Shown one piece after another: positions 9,522 through 17,938 of a DNA stretch of 64,000 bases. A model generated the notes under the pieces. It did not search any database, was not told where the DNA came from, and saw nothing but the letters and a program-made list of their open reading frames with translations. Positions within the stretch are counted from its first letter, which is position 1. Each line of letters starts with the position of its first letter. Source of the DNA: Nesterenkonia lacusekhoensis (GTDB lineage Bacteria > Actinomycetota > Actinomycetes > Actinomycetales > Micrococcaceae); contig NZ_JAGINX010000001.1 of assembly GCF_017876395.1 (NCBI RefSeq), positions 1,922,001 through 1,986,000 of the forward strand, given 5' to 3'. The translations under genes were made by a program, and so were the position numbers.

Positions 9522-10118
9522 GTGTATGAAGGCGCAGTCCAGGACCTGATCGATGAGCTCGGCCGCTTGCCCGGCATCGGCCCCAAATCCGCTCAGCGGG
9601 TGGCTTTCCACATCCTGGAGGCCGACGGTGAGGATATGAAGCGGCTGGCCGACGCCATCGTCTCGGTCAAGGAGAAGGTCAAGTTCTGCGAGATCTGCTT
9701 CAACGTCTCGGAGGAGAGCACCTGTCGGATCTGCCAGGACAGTCGGCGCGACCCTTCCGTGATCTGTGTGGTCGAAGAGTCCAAAGACGTCATGGCGATC
9801 GAACGCACCCGCAGCTTCCGCGGCAGATATCACGTGCTCGGCGGCTCCATCAATCCGATCGCGGGCGTCGGGCCTGATCAGCTGCATATCCGTGAGCTGC
9901 TGAACCGCCTCTCCGACGACCAGATCAAAGAGGTCATCATCGCCACCGATCCCAACCTCGAGGGTGAGGCCACCGCCACCTATCTGGTGCGCATGCTCGG
10001 CTCCATCGGCATCAAGCTGACCCGCCTGGCCTCCGGACTGCCCGTGGGCGGAGACCTCGAATACGCCGACGACGTCACACTCGGACGTGCGTTCGAGGGC
10101 CGCACCGACCTGTCCTGA
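9522..10118 (+). CDS. recR: Recombination mediator RecR
   Basis: 198-residue DNA-repair protein that works with RecF/RecO to load RecA on gapped DNA. Helix-hairpin-helix region near residues 10-32 ([15 protein letters not shown]), four-cysteine zinc finger Cys56, 59, 68, 71, and a Toprim domain from about 79 with EES and a [10 protein letters not shown] segment. Full length. GTG start at 9522 gives an N-terminus like mycobacterial RecR; TAGACT (9508-9513) lies 8 nt upstream and implies a leaderless transcript. It is separated from dnaX by the dehydrogenase gene, and from lysC, its usual neighbour, by two IS elements and an ABC importer. Confidence 0.97.
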   Translation: MYEGAVQDLIDELGRLPGIGPKSAQRVAFHILEADGEDMKRLADAIVSVKEKVKFCEICFNVSEESTCRICQDSRRDPSVICVVEESKDVMAIERTRSFRGRYHVLGGSINPIAGVGPDQLHIRELLNRLSDDQIKEVIIATDPNLEGEATATYLVRMLGSIGIKLTRLASGLPVGGDLEYADDVTLGRAFEGRTDLS

Positions 10119-10362
10119 GCCATAGGAGACAGATCGTTATCCAAGCGTGATTGTTTGATGTCACGCGCATTTTCGTGCCCACTTCTCCCACCCTTCCCGC
10201 GCCCTCAGAAGGCTTGCCGCACAGGGGAAGGGCGCTGCGCCTATCTCCGGGTCCTCACTTTTCCGCAATGTTTCGAGTGATGATGTCCAGCCGTGTGTGA
10301 GCGCTCACTCAGGCTCTATCCAGTTCCAATTCTGCTTCTTCAGGTCTAGCTGTTGCGGGGCC

Positions 10363-11876
10363 TGACGTTGTTTACAGGCTATTCACCGTTGAGCGTGGAG
10401 TCCCTGTTGGTGGGGGATCCTGCGGCGTCGGCGTGTCTGCCTGATGCTGGTGCCTAGGATACGGGATTGATAGTTCTTCTGGTTGCGGAATCCGCGGCCG
10501 GTGCGTTTGATGTGCTTGATCCCGGTATTTGCGGCTTCAGTACGTGCGTTGGTGACTTGGGTGCGGATGAAGACTTTGATCTCGGTCCACCAGTTCGCGA
10601 CGGTGGCGGCGAGCTTATCCGTCTCGGCCATGTCAGCGGCTGCCACGGCCATCTCGAAGTCGATCCGGGTGTTCTGGGCCGCTGGGATGTCCTTGGCGGC
10701 CAGCATTGCCCGCAGGCGCTCTTTGACTGCCCAGGCGGCAGCGACCTCCTCGAAGTCGGCATCCTCGAGGACTTCTTCTAGCCGGTACAGCCCGGCCTCG
10801 GTGAGTCGGTCCCCGGCTCTTAGCAGCAGCATCCGGTGGGCCCACACTGAATCGTCTTTGCGGCCCCGCCGACCCAAGACCTCGCGGGTGACTCGTTGGC
10901 GGACCTCGGTGAGCATCTGGTTACCCAGGCGCACTACGTGCCAGTGATCAACTGAAATCTCCACCGCCGGCAGCACCTGGCGCACCGCGTTGCGGAACGC
11001 GGAAGCGGGGTCGATCGCCACGACCTCCAGCTGGTCCAGCCAGGCTTGGGAGCGTTGGTTCAGCCAGCGGGTGATGTTCGCACTGGAGCGGCCATCGACG
11101 ACGCCGAGGATGTGGCCGGTGTCGGCGTTGACGAAGGTCGACATCCACGGTTCAACCCGGCACCACTGAGCAGTCTCGGGGTGCTTGAACCACTTCGCTC
11201 GAGCGAAGCGGTGCTCATCGATCCCCAGCGCCCGCACCGGCACCAGATCAGGATCAGGGATAGTGAGCGTATCGGCTACTACTGCGGCGTTGATCGTTGC
11301 CCAGCCCAGCCGGTGACGGGCACAAGCCCGCCAGATCGGCATCCCCTCATCCAGCACCGCCTCGACAGCGGCGGCCTTCAACCGGGCGGTGCACCGGGCA
11401 CGGAAGGGCAGCTGGCTGGTGACCTGGGTGAAGGTCCGCCGAGCACAGGCAACCTCGGTGCACAGGAACCGAGGCTTGATGACTATCAGCTCGATGTTCT
11501 TGCCGCCGACCCCGAGGTCCTTGACCCGCTGGCGGGTGCGCTGATGCACCCGGGAGGAGATCGCCCCACAGTCTGGGCAGGCCGCCTCGACGCTGTTGGC
11601 GACGGCGATGACCCGGCGGCCACCCATCGGCAGATCACACGCTGTGACCACCTGGTAGCCGGGCAGGTTGAACACCACCGAGTCCGGATCCCGAAAGAGC
11701 TCGGCAGTGCTGCTGGCAGTGGGCAGGGACAGGTCAGGGCCCGTAGGCTGGAACATAGCTCGCGTCCTTCGTGTAGACGATGTGATTCCTCGCAGAACCC
11801 ATCATCCAACAAGGGCGCGAGCCCCTTGACCCACGACACCTCCACGCTTAACCGCGAATGGCCTGTTTACACCTCC
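10363..11876. mobile_element. ISL3-family insertion sequence
   Basis: About 1.5 kb. Imperfect terminal inverted repeats are visible at 10369-10400 and 11840-11871, matching at 26 of 32 positions, with the transposase stop inside the left repeat. If the ends lie a few bases further out, GCGGGGCC on the left and CCGGGGCC on the right (7 of 8 identical) would be the 8-bp target duplication typical of ISL3. The family assignment rests on the transposase; the exact ends are approximate. Confidence 0.75.
10383..11756 (-). CDS. ISL3-family transposase
   Basis: 457-residue DDE transposase. The N-terminal zinc finger of ISL3 transposases is present (CPDC at 60-63, paired with cysteines near 99 and 104), followed by the DDE nuclease region with ALGIDEHRFAR and VVAIDPASAFRNAV carrying the first two acidic residues. 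The frame is intact from ATG 11756 to the stop at 10383, so the element may be active. It is transcribed away from the neighbouring IS481 transposase. Confidence 0.93.
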   Translation of the reverse strand: MFQPTGPDLSLPTASSTAELFRDPDSVVFNLPGYQVVTACDLPMGGRRVIAVANSVEAACPDCGAISSRVHQRTRQRVKDLGVGGKNIELIVIKPRFLCTEVACARRTFTQVTSQLPFRARCTARLKAAAVEAVLDEGMPIWRACARHRLGWATINAAVVADTLTIPDPDLVPVRALGIDEHRFARAKWFKHPETAQWCRVEPWMSTFVNADTGHILGVVDGRSSANITRWLNQRSQAWLDQLEVVAIDPASAFRNAVRQVLPAVEISVDHWHVVRLGNQMLTEVRQRVTREVLGRRGRKDDSVWAHRMLLLRAGDRLTEAGLYRLEEVLEDADFEEVAAAWAVKERLRAMLAAKDIPAAQNTRIDFEMAVAAADMAETDKLAATVANWWTEIKVFIRTQVTNARTEAANTGIKHIKRTGRGFRNQKNYQSRILGTSIRQTRRRRRIPHQQGLHAQR

Positions 11877-11894
11877 CCGGGGCCAGGCATAGAA

Positions 11895-11969
11895 GAGGAG
11901 CAGGTCCTTCTCGCGGCATGATGGGTAATCGCGAAACAACCGTCATCAGCGAAAGAGAACCTGCTCCTC
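11895..11969. repeat. Inverted repeat abutting the IS481 transposase start
   Basis: GAGGAGCAGGT (11895-11905) is repeated inverted as ACCTGCTCCTC (11959-11969), a perfect 11-bp stem with weaker pairing further in, ending one base before the ATG at 11971. In RNA read through from outside, the hairpin would cover the region just upstream of the start codon. Confidence 0.7.
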
Positions 11970-11970
11970 G

Positions 11971-12999
11971 ATGTCCCACGATAACGCGCCACTGACCCCG
12001 CAAGGACGCCTCCGCCTCATCGGCCGTATCCAAAACGGCCGTCCCCTGGCCCATGTCGCGGCTGAAGCCGGAGTCTCGAGAGCCTGCCTGTCGAAATGGC
12101 ACAAGCGCTACCAGCACCACGGCGAGGACGGCCTCCACGATCGCTCGTCGCGGCCGCAGGCATCGCCGGATACCACCCCGGACTGGGTGGTGGAGCTGAT
12201 CGAGACCTGGCGCCGGGAGCATAAGTGGGCGGCCTCCCGCATCGCCGTCGAGCTTGAGCACGAGCACGGCTTCGGCATCCACCCACGCACCGTGGGCCGC
12301 TGGTTCAAGCACCTGGGCATCAATAAGCGTCGCCACCTCGACCCGGGCGGTGAGTCCAACCGGCAGCCCGGCACGATCACCGCCACCGCACCTGGGGCGA
12401 TGGTGCACCTGGATGTGAAGAAGGCCGGCCGGATCCCCGAGGGCGGTGGCTGGTTCGCCCACGGCCGAGACTCCGAGGCCGCTCGCGCCGCCAGCCGGTC
12501 GAAGAGCGCCGCGAAGAAGCAGGGGCACAAGATCGGCGGCTACACCTACCTGTACTCGGCAGTCGATGGATACACCCGCCTTGCCTACACCGAGGTGATG
12601 CAAGACGAGAAGGCCGCCACCGCGGTGGAGTTCTTGAACAAGGCCAGAGCATTCTTCGCCGCCGAAGGCATCACCCGGCTGGGCCGGGTGGTCACCGATA
12701 ACGGGGTGAACTTCGCTGCCGGCGACTTCACGCAGGCGGTGAACAACCTCGGCGGGATCCATCAGCGGATCAGGCCCTACACGCCGCGGCATAACGGCAA
12801 GGTCGAGCGATATCAGCGGATTCTGGCCGAGGAATGCCTCTATGCGAGGACCTACGACTCCGAGTCGGCCCGAGGAGAAGCGATGAAAGTCTGGGTTCAG
12901 CACTACAATCATCACCGCCCCCACTCAGCTGCAGACGGTCAAGCTCCTGCCAGCCTCGTCCCGGGGCGCGTCACCAACGTCCTGCCCTCCTACATCTAG
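11971..12999 (+). CDS. IS481-family transposase
   Basis: 342-residue transposase. An N-terminal helix-turn-helix (RPLAHVAAEAGVSRACLSKW, about 23-42) is followed by an rve integrase core with the three acidic residues in MVHLDVKKAGRI, VVTDNGVNF and HNGKVERYQRILAEE. The C-terminal YNHHRPHSA motif is typical of IS481. The frame is intact. No clear ribosome binding site is seen upstream of the ATG; an 11-bp hairpin arm takes its place. Confidence 0.95.
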   Translation: MSHDNAPLTPQGRLRLIGRIQNGRPLAHVAAEAGVSRACLSKWHKRYQHHGEDGLHDRSSRPQASPDTTPDWVVELIETWRREHKWAASRIAVELEHEHGFGIHPRTVGRWFKHLGINKRRHLDPGGESNRQPGTITATAPGAMVHLDVKKAGRIPEGGGWFAHGRDSEAARAASRSKSAAKKQGHKIGGYTYLYSAVDGYTRLAYTEVMQDEKAATAVEFLNKARAFFAAEGITRLGRVVTDNGVNFAAGDFTQAVNNLGGIHQRIRPYTPRHNGKVERYQRILAEECLYARTYDSESARGEAMKVWVQHYNHHRPHSAADGQAPASLVPGRVTNVLPSYI

Positions 13000-13076
13000 C
13001 GTGGGGCACCAGATGCACCACGCGCCGCGTGAGCATCGCCTGGATCTACGCACACCGGATGATGAGGTACTGAGGC

Positions 13077-13952
13077 ATGAAGCAGAAGACTCACTCGGCC
13101 CGCGCCATGGGCGCGCTGAGCGCAACCGCCCTGCTGGCACTGACCGCCTGCGGAAACGGAGACGGAGGCGACGGAGACGGCGGCGACGGCGAAGAGCTGA
13201 CCATCGCACTCTTCGGCGAGGAGCCCTACTCCTGGATCGATGAGGAGACCGGCGAACCCACCGGTGCCACGATCGCCGTGGCCGAGGAGATCTTCGAGAA
13301 CCGCCTGGGCTATGACATCACCATCGAGGAGGAACCTGACTGGGACAACCTCATTCCCGGACTGGCTGCCGGGCACTGGGACGTGGTCTCCGCCGGCATG
13401 TCGATCACCGAGGATCGCTGCGCCGAAGCGGCCTTCGGCGAACCTGAACTGGTCTACACCACGGCCTTCCTGGTGGAAGAGGGCAACCCGACCGACATCG
13501 AGACCTTCGAGGACCTGCAGGATGCCGGCCTGGACGTCGTCGCACTCTCCGGCGCGGTGGAGTCCGGCTGGATGGAGGAAGAGGGCATCGACCACGAGAC
13601 CGTCGGCAGCGCCGATGACGGCATCGACTTCGTCGAAGGCGGCCGTGCCGATGTCTTCGCCCTGACGGCCATCTCCCTGGAGACCATGGCTGGGGATATG
13701 GAAGGGCTGGAGGTCACCGACTCCTTCGCCCATGAGCTCTCCGTCGGCGCCCACGCCTTCCTGCCCGATGATGAGGACCTCATCGAGGAGTTCAACGCGG
13801 AGCTGGACGAACTGATGGAATCCGGTGAGTACCTCGGCCTGGTCGAAGAGTTCGGCTTCACCGAGGACGAGATGCCCCCGAGCGGACTGACTGCCCAAGA
13901 GCTCTGTGAGGAGGACCCGCAGGAACTGACTGAGGAGTACCTCGAGGACTGA
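13077..13952 (+). CDS. ehuB: ABC transporter substrate-binding lipoprotein, EhuB-like
   Basis: Surface lipoprotein that captures solute for the importer encoded downstream. A signal peptide ends in the lipobox LTAC (Cys25), followed by a Gly/Asp linker and a family 3 solute-binding domain. EEPYSWID, DVVSAGMSITEDRC and VALSGAVESGW resemble the ectoine/hydroxyectoine receptor EhuB more than glutamate receptors. 291 residues, strongly acidic. First gene of a four-gene operon. Ectoine uptake would suit a halotolerant actinomycete, but polar amino acids remain possible. Confidence 0.75.
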   Translation: MKQKTHSARAMGALSATALLALTACGNGDGGDGDGGDGEELTIALFGEEPYSWIDEETGEPTGATIAVAEEIFENRLGYDITIEEEPDWDNLIPGLAAGHWDVVSAGMSITEDRCAEAAFGEPELVYTTAFLVEEGNPTDIETFEDLQDAGLDVVALSGAVESGWMEEEGIDHETVGSADDGIDFVEGGRADVFALTAISLETMAGDMEGLEVTDSFAHELSVGAHAFLPDDEDLIEEFNAELDELMESGEYLGLVEEFGFTEDEMPPSGLTAQELCEEDPQELTEEYLED

Positions 13953-14014
13953 TCGTCCCTCTCCTACCTCTCCTCCCTTCTCCCAGTCACCGCACCGCAC
14001 TCTCCGAGAGGCCC

Positions 14015-14791
14015 ATGGAATTCTTCGAAGACTGGCCCAGATACGTCGACGTGGCCATCAACTGGTCAGACAGACTGCTGGACGGATTGTGGACCACCAT
14101 CCAGCTGACCATCTACGGCGGGCTGCTCGCCTTCGTCGTCGCCGCCGTACTGGGCCTGATCGCAGGAAGTCCGCGCATCTGGCTCCGAGTGCCTGCCCGC
14201 ATCATCATCGAACTGTTCCGCGGCGTATCTCTGGTGGTGCTGCTGTTCTGGCTGATGTTCGTGCTGCCCCAGATCTGGATGCGCGCCGACGGCCTGCCCT
14301 TCGAGGGCCTGGTCTACAACACCTTCCTGCTCGGCGTGATGGCCCTGGGCATCAACTATGGCGCATATGGCGCCGAGGCGGTCCGCGCCTCCATGACCAC
14401 CGTCCCTCAGGCCCAGTGGGAGGCCACGACCGCGTTGTCGATGTCCTGGCCCCATAAGATGCGACGGGTCATCTTCCCGCAGGCCTGGGCGCTGATGCTG
14501 CCCTCGCTGACCAACCTTTGGGTCCACCTGCTCAAAGGCAGCGCCATCGCCTACATCATGCCCTTCGTCAGCGACTTCACCGCAGAGCTCAACCAGCTGC
14601 GACGCCCCACTGACATCTGGTTCTCCCACGCCTTCATCGGCTTGGTGGTCTACTTCATCCTCGCGTTGGTCATCACCCTGTTCATGCAGGCTCTGGAGAC
14701 CCGGGCGAAGAACAGGTTGGGCCGTGGGCCCTCGCTGCGCGAGATCCTCTCTCCCGCGCCCAAACCGGTGACCACGGGAGGTGCCCGATGA
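14015..14791 (+). CDS. ehuC: ABC transporter permease, EhuC-like
   Basis: Inner-membrane permease of a polar amino acid/ectoine importer, 258 residues, about five membrane helices. The cytoplasmic EAA loop is visible as WEATTALSMSWPHKMRRVIFP, which docks on the ATPase. N-terminal WTTIQLTIYGGLLAFVVA is typical of HisM/GlnP-type permeases. ATG 14015 with GAGAGG upstream. Its stop overlaps the start of the second permease by 4 nt, so the two are translationally coupled and probably form a heterodimer. Confidence 0.85.
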   Translation: MEFFEDWPRYVDVAINWSDRLLDGLWTTIQLTIYGGLLAFVVAAVLGLIAGSPRIWLRVPARIIIELFRGVSLVVLLFWLMFVLPQIWMRADGLPFEGLVYNTFLLGVMALGINYGAYGAEAVRASMTTVPQAQWEATTALSMSWPHKMRRVIFPQAWALMLPSLTNLWVHLLKGSAIAYIMPFVSDFTAELNQLRRPTDIWFSHAFIGLVVYFILALVITLFMQALETRAKNRLGRGPSLREILSPAPKPVTTGGAR

Positions 14792-15507
14792 TGAGTCGCA
14801 TCCTCGCCGCCGAAGTCGACGATCCCACGATGGTCGATGACGAGGAGGTCCAAGGCAGTCCGTTCTGGGACTGGGAGTTCGCCTTAGAAGCCTTCCCGCA
14901 GATGTTCATGGCCTTTCTGGAAGTCACCCTCCTGGTCACTGTGGTGGGCACGCTGATCGCAGCTGTGCTCGGTCTGATCATCGCCATCCTGATCATGGTC
15001 CTTCCCAAACCTCTGGCCTGGATCGTCCGCTGGGCGACCAACTTCATCCGCATGACGCCGATCGTGGTCCAACTGATCTTCATGTTCTGGGCCTTCCTCT
15101 GGATGGATGCCCTGACCATCGGCATCATCGTCTTCGGCGTCCACTACGCCACCTATATGTCAGAGGTGTACCGCGCCGGCATCGAGTCAGTACCGAAGGG
15201 CCAGTGGGAGGCCACCACGGCCCTGTCCATGTCCGCCGCCCGCACCTGGAGAAAAGTGGTCATCCCTCAGGCATTGCGCTCCACCGTGCCTTCGCTGGGC
15301 AACTATGCGATCTCGATGTTCAAAGACACCCCGTTCCTGCTGGTGATCGGCGTGGCCGAAATGGTCACTGTCGCCGGTCAGATCGGCGCCCCCACATTCC
15401 GCTACACCGAGGTCTATACCATCGCCGGTGTCCTGTTCCTGGCCGCCAGCTACCCGACCGCAGTCTTGGTCAACCGATTGGAGAAGCGCCTTGCCTACGC
15501 CCACTGA
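14788..15507 (+). CDS. ehuD: ABC transporter permease, EhuD-like
   Basis: Second inner-membrane permease of the importer, 239 residues. EAA loop WEATTALSMSAARTWRKVVIP, followed by LRSTVPSLGNYAISMFKDT as in amino acid permeases. Start ATG at 14788 within the ATGATGA overlap with the preceding gene. The following ATPase start lies inside its 3' end. Confidence 0.85.
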   Translation: MMSRILAAEVDDPTMVDDEEVQGSPFWDWEFALEAFPQMFMAFLEVTLLVTVVGTLIAAVLGLIIAILIMVLPKPLAWIVRWATNFIRMTPIVVQLIFMFWAFLWMDALTIGIIVFGVHYATYMSEVYRAGIESVPKGQWEATTALSMSAARTWRKVVIPQALRSTVPSLGNYAISMFKDTPFLLVIGVAEMVTVAGQIGAPTFRYTEVYTIAGVLFLAASYPTAVLVNRLEKRLAYAH

Positions 15508-16306
15508 GAGCCCCTCCCCCGCACCTGCGGAGGCCGGAGCTCCGGTCATCGAATTCACCGACGTGGAGAAGCGCTTCGGCGACAACGTGGTCCTCAAGGA
15601 TCTGAACTTCTCCGTGGCCCGCGGGGAGCGGGTGACGCTGATCGGGCCCTCCGGCTCCGGCAAGACCACGATCCTGCGCCTGGTGATGACTCTGGAGGAG
15701 CTCACCGGCGGCTATATCCACATCGACGGCGAACCGCTGACCCATCAGCAGCGCGACGGCAGGCGCGTCCCGGTGCCCAAGAAGCAGCAGAAGAGGCTGC
15801 GCACCCGGATCGGGATGGTCTTCCAACAGTTCAATCTGTTCCCGAACATGACTGTGCTGGAGAACATCATCGAAGCCCCGGTCCATGTGCTGAGCCAGTC
15901 CAAGCAGGAAGCCACCCAGAAGGCGCAGTCATTGCTGGAGCAGGTCGGCCTTCCGGATAAGGCCGACGCCCACCCCACCAGCCTCTCCGGCGGTCAGCAG
16001 CAGCGTGTGGCCATCGCCCGAGCGCTGGCCATGGACCCGGAGATCCTGCTGCTGGACGAGGTCACCTCAGCCCTGGACCCGGAGGTGGTGGGCGATGTCC
16101 TCAACATCCTGCGCGAGGTCGCCGACACCACCAACGTCACCATGCTGATCGTCACCCATGAGATGGGATTCGCCCGGGATGTGTCGCATAAGGTCATGAT
16201 GTTCGACGGCGGACGGGTGGTCGAGGAGGGCCACCCGGAGACGATCTTCACCGCCCCAGACCACGAGCGGACCCAGAAGTTCCTGGGTGCGGTCCTGGGG
16301 CACTGA
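15491..16306 (+). CDS. ehuA: ABC transporter ATP-binding protein, EhuA-like
   Basis: Cytosolic ATPase energising the importer. Walker A GPSGSGKTT, Q-loop region FQQFNLFPN, signature LSGGQQQRV, Walker B ILLLDEVTSALDPE and switch His in TLLIVTHE-like MLIVTHEMGF are all intact. The start is taken as TTG at 15491 because GGAG lies 7 nt upstream; no ATG or GTG suits, and an ATG at 15428 would put 21 unrelated residues in front and lie deep inside ehuD. 271 residues, normal for the family. Gene order B-C-D-A. Confidence 0.9.
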   Translation: MPTPTESPSPAPAEAGAPVIEFTDVEKRFGDNVVLKDLNFSVARGERVTLIGPSGSGKTTILRLVMTLEELTGGYIHIDGEPLTHQQRDGRRVPVPKKQQKRLRTRIGMVFQQFNLFPNMTVLENIIEAPVHVLSQSKQEATQKAQSLLEQVGLPDKADAHPTSLSGGQQQRVAIARALAMDPEILLLDEVTSALDPEVVGDVLNILREVADTTNVTMLIVTHEMGFARDVSHKVMMFDGGRVVEEGHPETIFTAPDHERTQKFLGAVLGH

Positions 16307-16457
16307 GCCACCCCTCAGCAGACGATCGCGCGTATGCGCCTTTATCAAAAGCTGAGACGGTTTTCATCCCGGCCTGCGCCATATGTCACAACCGCCCTAC
16401 ACTGGTCAGGTTCATTGTTCGAAAGCAACTCAAGAAGACCACTCACCAGGAGTGAGA

Positions 16458-17741
16458 ATGAGCCTGATCGTCCAGAAGTACGGCGGTTCCTCCGTGCAGG
16501 ATGCCGAGAGCATCAAGCGCGTGGCCAAACGGATCGTCGAGACCAAGAAGGCGGGAAACCAGGTCGTCGTCGTCGTCTCCGCCATGGGAGACACCACAGA
16601 TGACCTGCTCGACCTCGCCGGCGAGATCACTGAGGCGCCGCCCGAGCGCGAGATGGACATCCTGCTGTCCTCCGGCGAGCGCATGTCCATGGCCCTGCTG
16701 GCCATGGCCATCCACCAGCTGGGCGAGTCCGCCCAGTCCTTCACCGGCTCGCAGGCCGGCATGATCACTGATGCCATCCACGGCAAGGCCCGGATCATCG
16801 AAGTCAGCCCGGACCGCGTCCAGGAATCCCTCGACGCCGGCAACGTCGGCATCGTCGCAGGATTCCAGGGCATGTCCCGGGACTCCCGGGACATCACCAC
16901 GATGGGCCGCGGCGGCTCGGACACCACAGCTGTGGCTCTGGCCGCGGCGCTCAACGCCGATGTCTGCGAGATCTACTCCGACGTGGACGGCGTGTTCACC
17001 GCAGACCCGCGGGTGGTCAAGAACGCCCGGAAGATCGACGTGGTCTCCAGTGAGGACATGCTCGAGATGGCTGCGGCCGGCACCAAGGTGCTGCATCTGC
17101 GCTCGGTGGAGTACGCCCGCCGCTTCGGGGTGAAGCTGCACGTGCGCTCCTCGTTCAGCGATCTCGAAGGAACCTGGGTCATCCCAGGCAATGACGACCC
17201 TGTGACCCTTCAGGAGGGGGAACCCTTGGAACAGCCCATCATCTCCGGCGTCTCGCATGACGACTCTGAGGCCAAACTGACCATCAGCGGCGTGCCGGAT
17301 GTCCCCGGCAAGGCCGCGGAGATCTTCAACCTGATCGCTGAGGTCGGCGCGAACATCGACATGATCGTCCAGAACGTCTCTGATGAGACCCGGACGACGA
17401 ACATCTCCTTCACCCTGCCCGGCGCCGACGGCAAGAAGGTCACCGACATCCTGACCACCCACCAGGAGCGCATCGGCTTCGAGAAGCTCGACTTCGTCCC
17501 CCAGGTGGCCAAGGTGTCTCTGGTGGGCGGCGGCATGCGCACCGCTCCCGGCGTCTCCGCGCGGTTCTTCACCGCACTGCGCGATGCCGGGATCAACATC
17601 GGTCTGATCTCCACCTCGGAGATCCGCGTCTCGGTGATCACCGACGTCGAGGACATGGGCAAGGCCGTGAAGGCCATCCACACCGCCTTCGGCTTCGACT
17701 CCGAGGAGGAGGCCACAGTCTACGCCGGCACCGGCCGCTGA
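16458..17741 (+). CDS. lysC: Aspartate kinase (lysine-sensitive type), alpha subunit
   Basis: First enzyme of the aspartate pathway to Lys, Thr, Met and diaminopimelate: phosphorylates aspartate. N-terminal kinase signature [11 protein letters not shown] (5-15), catalytic domain to about 250, then two ACT domains ([12 protein letters not shown]-like start near 263, second near 345). 427 residues, as in Corynebacterium LysC. ATG 16458 has AGGAGTGAG upstream; an ATG at 16383 is out of context. An in-frame TTG behind AGGAGG at 17226 predicts a separate beta subunit. The usual downstream partner asd is absent here; a terminator follows. Confidence 0.96.
   Translation: MSLIVQKYGGSSVQDAESIKRVAKRIVETKKAGNQVVVVVSAMGDTTDDLLDLAGEITEAPPEREMDILLSSGERMSMALLAMAIHQLGESAQSFTGSQAGMITDAIHGKARIIEVSPDRVQESLDAGNVGIVAGFQGMSRDSRDITTMGRGGSDTTAVALAAALNADVCEIYSDVDGVFTADPRVVKNARKIDVVSSEDMLEMAAAGTKVLHLRSVEYARRFGVKLHVRSSFSDLEGTWVIPGNDDPVTLQEGEPLEQPIISGVSHDDSEAKLTISGVPDVPGKAAEIFNLIAEVGANIDMIVQNVSDETRTTNISFTLPGADGKKVTDILTTHQERIGFEKLDFVPQVAKVSLVGGGMRTAPGVSARFFTALRDAGINIGLISTSEIRVSVITDVEDMGKAVKAIHTAFGFDSEEEATVYAGTGR
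17226..17741 (+). CDS. lysC: Predicted internal translation start: aspartokinase beta subunit
   Basis: Within lysC, in frame, TTG at 17226 is preceded by CAGGAGGGGG (17211-17220) at about 8 nt spacing, the strongest Shine-Dalgarno in the gene. It would yield a 171-residue protein of the two ACT domains, starting [17 protein letters not shown]. The Corynebacterium and Bacillus aspartokinases make just such a beta subunit (about 172 residues), which forms an alpha2-beta2 enzyme and binds the feedback inhibitors. The start is inferred from sequence only. Confidence 0.6.
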   Translation: MEQPIISGVSHDDSEAKLTISGVPDVPGKAAEIFNLIAEVGANIDMIVQNVSDETRTTNISFTLPGADGKKVTDILTTHQERIGFEKLDFVPQVAKVSLVGGGMRTAPGVSARFFTALRDAGINIGLISTSEIRVSVITDVEDMGKAVKAIHTAFGFDSEEEATVYAGTGR

Positions 17742-17760
17742 GACCTTCCCCGCGAGACGA

Positions 17761-17800
17761 CAGAGGCGGCAGATCCCTTTCGGGGGTTCTGCCGCCTCTG
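17761..17800 (+). terminator. Terminator after lysC
   Basis: CAGAGGCGGCAGA (17761-17773) pairs perfectly with TCTGCCGCCTCTG (17788-17800), followed by CTTTC. It lies 19 nt after the lysC stop. Confidence 0.85.
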
Positions 17801-17938
17801 CTTTCAGGTGCGAGATACCGCCAGTGTAGCGAACCGACAGCCTGAGTCCAGCACTCTGCCAGCCTCCGGCCCACAGCTGGACGCAGACCTGATGCCGATG
17901 CCGGCCCGCCGCCGGCGCCCCGGTACCCTGGTGAGGCT

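Larger units (their letters stand above)
11881..13008. mobile_element. IS481-family insertion sequence (ends approximate)
   Basis: The element immediately follows the ISL3-family one. Imperfect terminal matches are seen between about 11881-11905 and the reverse complement of 12985-13008 (shared TAGA and AGGAG blocks), with the transposase stop inside the right one. No convincing target duplication was found by eye. The tight packing suggests the two elements were inserted one beside or into the end of the other. Confidence 0.6.

Noticed and set aside
9348-9887. In-frame upstream extension of the tartrate/D-malate dehydrogenase by 180 residues
   Set aside because: It runs antisense through recR; the family N-terminus and a Shine-Dalgarno fit the ATG at 9347.
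10119-10362. Small gene between recR and the ISL3 element
   Set aside because: No frame with a start, ribosome site and plausible composition; GTGTGAGCGCTCAC near 10291-10310 is partly palindromic but isolated.
10363-13010. Composite transposon formed by the two IS elements
   Set aside because: They are of different families with unlike ends and carry nothing between them.
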